Positions 59,997-64,000 of a stretch of 64,000 bases of DNA are shown here, piece by piece. Source of the stretch: Providencia stuartii (GTDB lineage Bacteria > Pseudomonadota > Gammaproteobacteria > Enterobacterales > Enterobacteriaceae); NCBI RefSeq assembly GCF_029277985.1, contig NZ_CP119546.1, positions 2,480,001 to 2,544,000 on the forward strand. Direction: 5' to 3'. The notes under the pieces were generated by a model. It ran no database searches. It saw nothing but the letters and a program-made list of their open reading frames with translations, and was not told the origin of the DNA. Position 1 is the stretch's first letter, and every line of letters begins with the position of its first letter. The position numbers and the translations under genes are program-made.

Positions 59997-60974
59997 TCAG
60001 GAAAAAGAAATATCCACATCATTTCTTGATTTATGGAGTATTTTTGAAACCGTCAGCGCTAATTCGAGCAGTTCATAACATAGCGTCAACTTTTGCGATG
60101 CGATTTGATCTCGAAAGAAAGCGAATTCAAATATCATATGATTAGTTGATGCTTCATGCGCAACTGAGGTCACCTGACCTTCAATACAAGCTTCCACAGA
60201 TTGGCAAAGACTCGGTGCACCTTCGACCCGGATGTATCCTTTAGTCCCTTGAATAATAAAGTAACCTGGACTAGCAGAATCTTTTGCACCTGAGCACACG
60301 GCAATGGCTGAACCAAATTGTAGTGTTAATATCCCTGAGGTATCGATGCCGTTATAACCTTTATTACACACATAATGGCTATTATCAGGAGCGCCCATTA
60401 GTGCAGATAACACATAAATATTATAAAGGTTAATATCGTATAGAGCACCGCCGGCTTGCTGTGGATCAAATGCTGCATGCACGCTACCACGTAAATAGTC
60501 ATCATATCGGCTTGAGTATTGTGAATAGTTGCCTTGTATAACCTTTATTTCCCCTATTTTATTGATATTTTGTTGGATGAAATGAAAGCCCGGGGTGTGT
60601 ATTGCCGTAATCGCCTCAAATAAATACAGTCTCTTTTTTTTCGCTAACAGCACAAGCTCCTGTAACTGCTGCCATTCTGGCGTAAATGGCTTCTCGCATA
60701 TGACATGCTTGTCTGCCATTAATGCCTGAAACGTATAGCTATAATGCAAATGATTTGGCAAACCAATATAAACAACGTCAATTTCTGTATCTTGTAATAG
60801 CGCCTCGTAATCTGTGTAAAGTTTATTGATAGCAAATTGCTGACAGATCGCTTCACCCTTTGCAATACTTGATGCTCGAACACATAAAGCCATCACCTCA
60901 ATGCCCGAAACCTCTGTTAAAGCATCTAAAGCTGACATGATTATTTTTCCAGAACCAATAAGTGCTATCTTCAT
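59997..60974 (-). CDS. Gfo/Idh/MocA-family NAD(P)-dependent oxidoreductase
   Basis: 325 residues. The N-terminal Rossmann fold begins IALIGSGKI, and the family signature CEKPFTPEWQQL (about residues 93-104) holds the lysine that takes part in catalysis. YDINLYNIYVLSALMGAP covers the conserved second motif region. Members oxidise or reduce sugars, inositols, biliverdin and related compounds; the substrate here cannot be told. It ends facing the decarboxylase gene and is followed upstream by dbpA on the same strand, 63 bases apart and with a terminator between, so it is likely a separate unit. Confidence 0.88.
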   Translation of the reverse strand: MKIALIGSGKIIMSALDALTEVSGIEVMALCVRASSIAKGEAICQQFAINKLYTDYEALLQDTEIDVVYIGLPNHLHYSYTFQALMADKHVICEKPFTPEWQQLQELVLLAKKKRLYLFEAITAIHTPGFHFIQQNINKIGEIKVIQGNYSQYSSRYDDYLRGSVHAAFDPQQAGGALYDINLYNIYVLSALMGAPDNSHYVCNKGYNGIDTSGILTLQFGSAIAVCSGAKDSASPGYFIIQGTKGYIRVEGAPSLCQSVEACIEGQVTSVAHEASTNHMIFEFAFFRDQIASQKLTLCYELLELALTVSKILHKSRNDVDISFS

Positions 60975-61004
60975 ATGTTATCGACCCATCTAATAGGCTT
61001 ATAC

Positions 61005-61032
61005 AAAAACGGCGAGCATATTGCCCGCCGTT
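61005..61032 (-). terminator. Rho-independent terminator of dbpA
   Basis: On the minus strand AACGGCG (complement 61026-61032) pairs with CGCCGTT (complement 61008-61014), followed by a T-tract. It begins 5 bases after the dbpA stop codon and precedes the oxidoreductase gene. Confidence 0.85.
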
Positions 61033-61037
61033 ATAAT

Positions 61038-62411
61038 TTATTTTAGCAATTTCACTTTCACTGATTTGCCTTTAATTTTACCTTGTTGCAATTGTTTCCA
61101 TGCTTGATGAGCAATAGAGCGTTTTATCGCAACGTAAGCGTGTGTCGGATGAAGAGTGATTTTACCAATATCCGCGCCCTCAAAGCCCAGATCACCAGTC
61201 AAAGCACCTAAAATATCCCCCGGACGCATTTTCGCTTTTTTACCACCATCAATACACAAGGTTGCCATTGTCGCTTCAAGCGGTGTGATACTTAACCCTG
61301 TTGGCAGTTGTTTCCAGTTAAGCTTCATCTGCAACATCTCTTCTAGCACGTTTGCACGTTGAGCTTCTTCGGGAGCACACAGGCTGATCGCTAGCCCCGT
61401 TTCCCCAGCTCGCGCGGTACGACCGATACGATGAACATGCACTTCAGGATCCCATGACAGCTCATAGTTAATCACCATTTCGAGTGATTTTATATCAAGG
61501 CCACGTGCTGCTACATCCGTTGCCACTAATACACGGCTACTACCGTTAGCAAAGCGAACCAATGTTTGATCTCGTTCACGCTGTTCCATATCACCATGAA
61601 GAACTAATACACTTTGACGACTTTCATTCAAGGCATCATAGACTGCTTGGCAATCTTTTTTGGTATTACAAAAGACAACGCAAGAAGCGGGTTGTTGTTG
61701 ACTCAGTAACTTCTGTAATAAATCCATTTTTTCATGGCGAGCAACTTCATAAAATTGCTGTTCAATCGCGGGTAATTCATCGACAGTATTTATTTCAATC
61801 GTTACTGGGTTACGCTGAATACGTTGACTCATCGCAGGAAGAGTTTCCGGCCATGTTGCTGAGAACAATAGTGTTTGGCGATCGACAGGGGCATAACTCA
61901 TCACCTCATCAATATCATCAGCAAATCCCATATCTAACATGCGGTCAGCTTCATCCAATACTAAAGTTTGCAGCGCATCCAGTTTGACTGTTTCTTTACT
62001 TAAGTGATCAAGGAGTCGACCTGGCGTCGCCACAATAATATGCGCGGCATGAATCAAAGAATCACGTTGCACACTAAATGGCACCCCACCACACAGGGTT
62101 AAAATTTTAATATTGGCCATATAACGTGCTAAACGACGTAGTTCACTCGCGACTTGATCTGCCAATTCACGGGTTGGACATAGAACGAGAGATTGCGTAT
62201 TAAACTGTTTCGCATCAATATGTTGTAAAATACCTAATCCAAAAGCGGCTGTTTTACCGCTCCCTGTTTTTGCCTGTGCACGAACATCTTTGCCCGCCAG
62301 GATAGCGGGTAACGCCGCTTCCTGAATGGGCGTCATCGTTAAGTAACCTAGTTCAGTGAGGTTGGTAAGTTGTTCTTCAGGGAGCGTGTTAAGTTCAGCA
62401 AATGAGGTCAC
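61038..62411 (-). CDS. dbpA: ATP-dependent 23S rRNA helicase DbpA
   Basis: A DEAD-box helicase of 457 residues that acts on hairpin 92 of 23S rRNA during assembly of the 50S subunit. The Q motif (LGYLTMTPIQ), Walker A (AKTGSGKT), DEAD box (LDEADRMLD), SAT motif (FSATWPE) and motif VI (HRIGRTARAGETG) are in order. The C-terminal DbpA-specific RNA-binding domain (KKAKMRPGDILGALTGDLGF to the end KGKSVKVKLLK) is complete. Length and sequence match E. coli DbpA closely. Confidence 0.97.
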   Translation of the reverse strand: MTSFAELNTLPEEQLTNLTELGYLTMTPIQEAALPAILAGKDVRAQAKTGSGKTAAFGLGILQHIDAKQFNTQSLVLCPTRELADQVASELRRLARYMANIKILTLCGGVPFSVQRDSLIHAAHIIVATPGRLLDHLSKETVKLDALQTLVLDEADRMLDMGFADDIDEVMSYAPVDRQTLLFSATWPETLPAMSQRIQRNPVTIEINTVDELPAIEQQFYEVARHEKMDLLQKLLSQQQPASCVVFCNTKKDCQAVYDALNESRQSVLVLHGDMEQRERDQTLVRFANGSSRVLVATDVAARGLDIKSLEMVINYELSWDPEVHVHRIGRTARAGETGLAISLCAPEEAQRANVLEEMLQMKLNWKQLPTGLSITPLEATMATLCIDGGKKAKMRPGDILGALTGDLGFEGADIGKITLHPTHAYVAIKRSIAHQAWKQLQQGKIKGKSVKVKLLK

Positions 62412-62850
62412 AATAAAAATTCCGAGTATAATAAAAAGCTAATGGATAGCCATGATACTATCCCTTTCCTAGCATGTCGTGAGGAATTTACATAAATGGC
62501 ACCTCAGCAAGTCGCTTTATCGCTTTTTTCAATGTTCATACCCGTATTTACCTATATAGAGCCTATTAGCAATTTTTATTATTGCTATTAATGACTCAAT
62601 TTCATGCTTTAAATACGGCAAACTCCACAACATATCGAATATATAAATTTCGTAAAATAAAAGGTTAGAGACTATTTTATCTCAACATCTCATCACTGAT
62701 TATTGCGCTGCTTTTGCGATTTTCCTGTATCCCTATCCTTTATCTCTTAGTCTCACTGTAGAACCGCTATCCAGCAAATAAAAAATGTTCGGTTTAGTCA
62801 CTCTTTCTTGATAGATTAACTTAAATAAAACTCAATCTTTTATGTTTTAT
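62412..62850. other. 439-base gap between dbpA and the protease gene
   Basis: AT-rich DNA with no supported gene. It must contain the dbpA promoter and the end of the protease transcript. I see no clear hairpin with a T-tract. Confidence 0.4.
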
Positions 62851-64000
62851 TTATCTATTACGCCACTCTTGACCATCAGAAACTAATAAGATCGATTCGT
62901 TTTTTTTCAAAAAACGCGGATTATCACTAAAATTCAAATACACTTCGGAGGTATATTGAGAATTATTGTTGATATAAATTCTTTTCGTTTTATTAAGTAA
63001 AGATGCTGTTGGAATAAAAATGGATTCACTCCATTCACTATCGCTAAGATTGATGATAACGACTTCATGTTCTTGCAGGTATCCTTTAATATCATTCGCA
63101 TAAATATCCTCATCATTTTTAATATCAAAATAAATGATGACCCTTTTGAGTTTTTCTATGGCATTTCTAATATTTGGCAACGCACCGATATGACCACGAA
63201 CTTCATTCCCTTGAGCAAGCCCCGTTTCAATCAGCAAATTTCGCATTTCCAACGGATATAAAACATGGTTTGTTGCTCTTTTATACCAAGATTGAATCGC
63301 TACAACCGCAGAAGTCACTATAGCGCCAGCAGATGAGGTACCCGCAAAAGTATGCGTATAATCATTATCACCGGCCGGCACACCATCGTATAGATCGCCA
63401 ATCCCCGTTGTTACAACAGTCCAGTCACCCCATCCTTGTACATGAACCCTTGTTCCATAATTAGAAAAACTGCATTTATTACGGCCTATTTTGGTTCCCG
63501 CCCCCACCATAATCACGCCATTGTCTCCCCAACTTCGATACTCGGCAAACTGCTCGCTATCTAAATCCCAATTACCATTACCTGCTGTCGCGACCACGAT
63601 AATACCGGCATCGGTCGCCGCTTTAATCATATCCCAAATAGCTTTATTGTAATCTGCGGGCTCTCCATAATATTCCTGCATTTCGAATAAAAAAACATCG
63701 CCAGCCCTTAATTGTTCTAATCCAATCGCAATATTGGTCGGCCGGGTGCTGTAACCCTCTGTAAATTCAGTAACACCGTACACAACATCGGCATCATAGA
63801 CCATGCCTGTAATTCCAGACTCATTGTTTTTTGCATATAATACGCCGACTACATTCGTGCCATGGTAATCAAACTCATGCTTTGATAATGGAATTAACTC
63901 AACAAAACGCGCGCTTTTTAAATCAATATGGTTAAAGTTAAAACCCCAATCGATAACAGCGATCCTAACACCTTGGCCCGCAATACCAAGAGACCACGCA
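62851..64000 (-). CDS. subtilisin-like serine protease (S8 family), N-terminus outside the window
   Basis: The reading frame is open to the right edge of the window, so only the C-terminal 382 residues are seen. The catalytic triad is visible: Asp in RIAVIDWGFN (visible residue 17), His in DYHGTNVVGV (46) and Ser in AGTSSAGAIV (222), plus the oxyanion Asn in VATAGNGN (141). The His motif has Asn where HGTHVAG is usual, and the Ser motif lacks the common Met and Pro. After the catalytic domain there are about 130 residues of a beta-rich domain (IFIPTASLLNKTKRIYINN, then YLNFSDNPRFLKKNESILL). A signal peptide or propeptide cannot be judged. An ATG at 63804 is internal. Confidence 0.88.
   Translation of the reverse strand, partial: AWSLGIAGQGVRIAVIDWGFNFNHIDLKSARFVELIPLSKHEFDYHGTNVVGVLYAKNNESGITGMVYDADVVYGVTEFTEGYSTRPTNIAIGLEQLRAGDVFLFEMQEYYGEPADYNKAIWDMIKAATDAGIIVVATAGNGNWDLDSEQFAEYRSWGDNGVIMVGAGTKIGRNKCSFSNYGTRVHVQGWGDWTVVTTGIGDLYDGVPAGDNDYTHTFAGTSSAGAIVTSAVVAIQSWYKRATNHVLYPLEMRNLLIETGLAQGNEVRGHIGALPNIRNAIEKLKRVIIYFDIKNDEDIYANDIKGYLQEHEVVIINLSDSEWSESIFIPTASLLNKTKRIYINNNSQYTSEVYLNFSDNPRFLKKNESILLVSDGQEWRNR

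Overview
The window is chromosomal DNA from a gammaproteobacterium of the Enterobacterales, most likely Morganellaceae and probably Providencia. Basis: the housekeeping proteins (ArgS tail, MurJ, RimJ, MdtH, KdsA, PrfA, HemA, Prs, Pth, YchF, DbpA) are co-linear with, but clearly diverged from, the E. coli proteins as I remember them, and the DNA is AT-rich. The genus is an inference.

Layout. (1) 1-7.2 kb is core: end of argS, murJ, rimJ, mdtH, yceB, ycdY, ghrA and a tRNA-Ser(GGA) beside ghrA, as in E. coli. (2) 7.2-14.4 kb is an accessory catabolic cluster butting onto the 3' end of that tRNA. It holds an AGCS symporter, an aldehyde dehydrogenase, a DapA-family lyase/deaminase, an FAD D-amino-acid oxidoreductase and a two-cysteine proline-racemase-family epimerase, with a divergent PAS-AraC regulator. 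Together they fit the 4-hydroxy-L-proline to 2-oxoglutarate pathway. (3) 14.9-19.3 kb is a ynbA-ynbC-ynbD-like lipid/membrane operon without ynbB, plus a small membrane protein. (4) 19.5-33.4 kb is core: dauA, yhcC, kdsA, sirB1, prmC, prfA, hemA, then lolB, ispE, prs, ychH, pth, ychF.

(5) 33.4-47.3 kb is the most striking region. A 13.3-kb island is inserted at the 3' end of ychF and bounded by two almost identical direct repeats of about 580 bp. Each repeat starts with the last codons of ychF and continues into a decayed P4-type integrase. The island carries a complete orphan type VI secretion (T6SS) delivery module: VgrG with a C-terminal extension, a phospholipase D toxin of the Tle5 type, five tandem Sel1-repeat lipoproteins (likely immunity proteins, unit spacing exactly 992 bp for copies 2-5), a minimal PAAR tip protein and a two-helix membrane protein of unknown role. 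The immunity array is mosaic, showing recent recombination.

(6) 47.3-57.1 kb is more accessory DNA: a DKNYY-repeat protein, a 47-aa lipoprotein in a very AT-rich 1.8-kb stretch, and a type I restriction-modification operon (hsdM-hsdS-hsdR) with a probable terminator between hsdS and hsdR. (7) 57.3-64 kb holds a LysR regulator divergent from a thiamine-diphosphate 2-oxoacid decarboxylase, a Gfo/Idh/MocA oxidoreductase, dbpA, and the C-terminal part of a subtilisin-like protease that runs off the window.

No CRISPR array, rRNA operon, complete insertion sequence or replication origin was seen.
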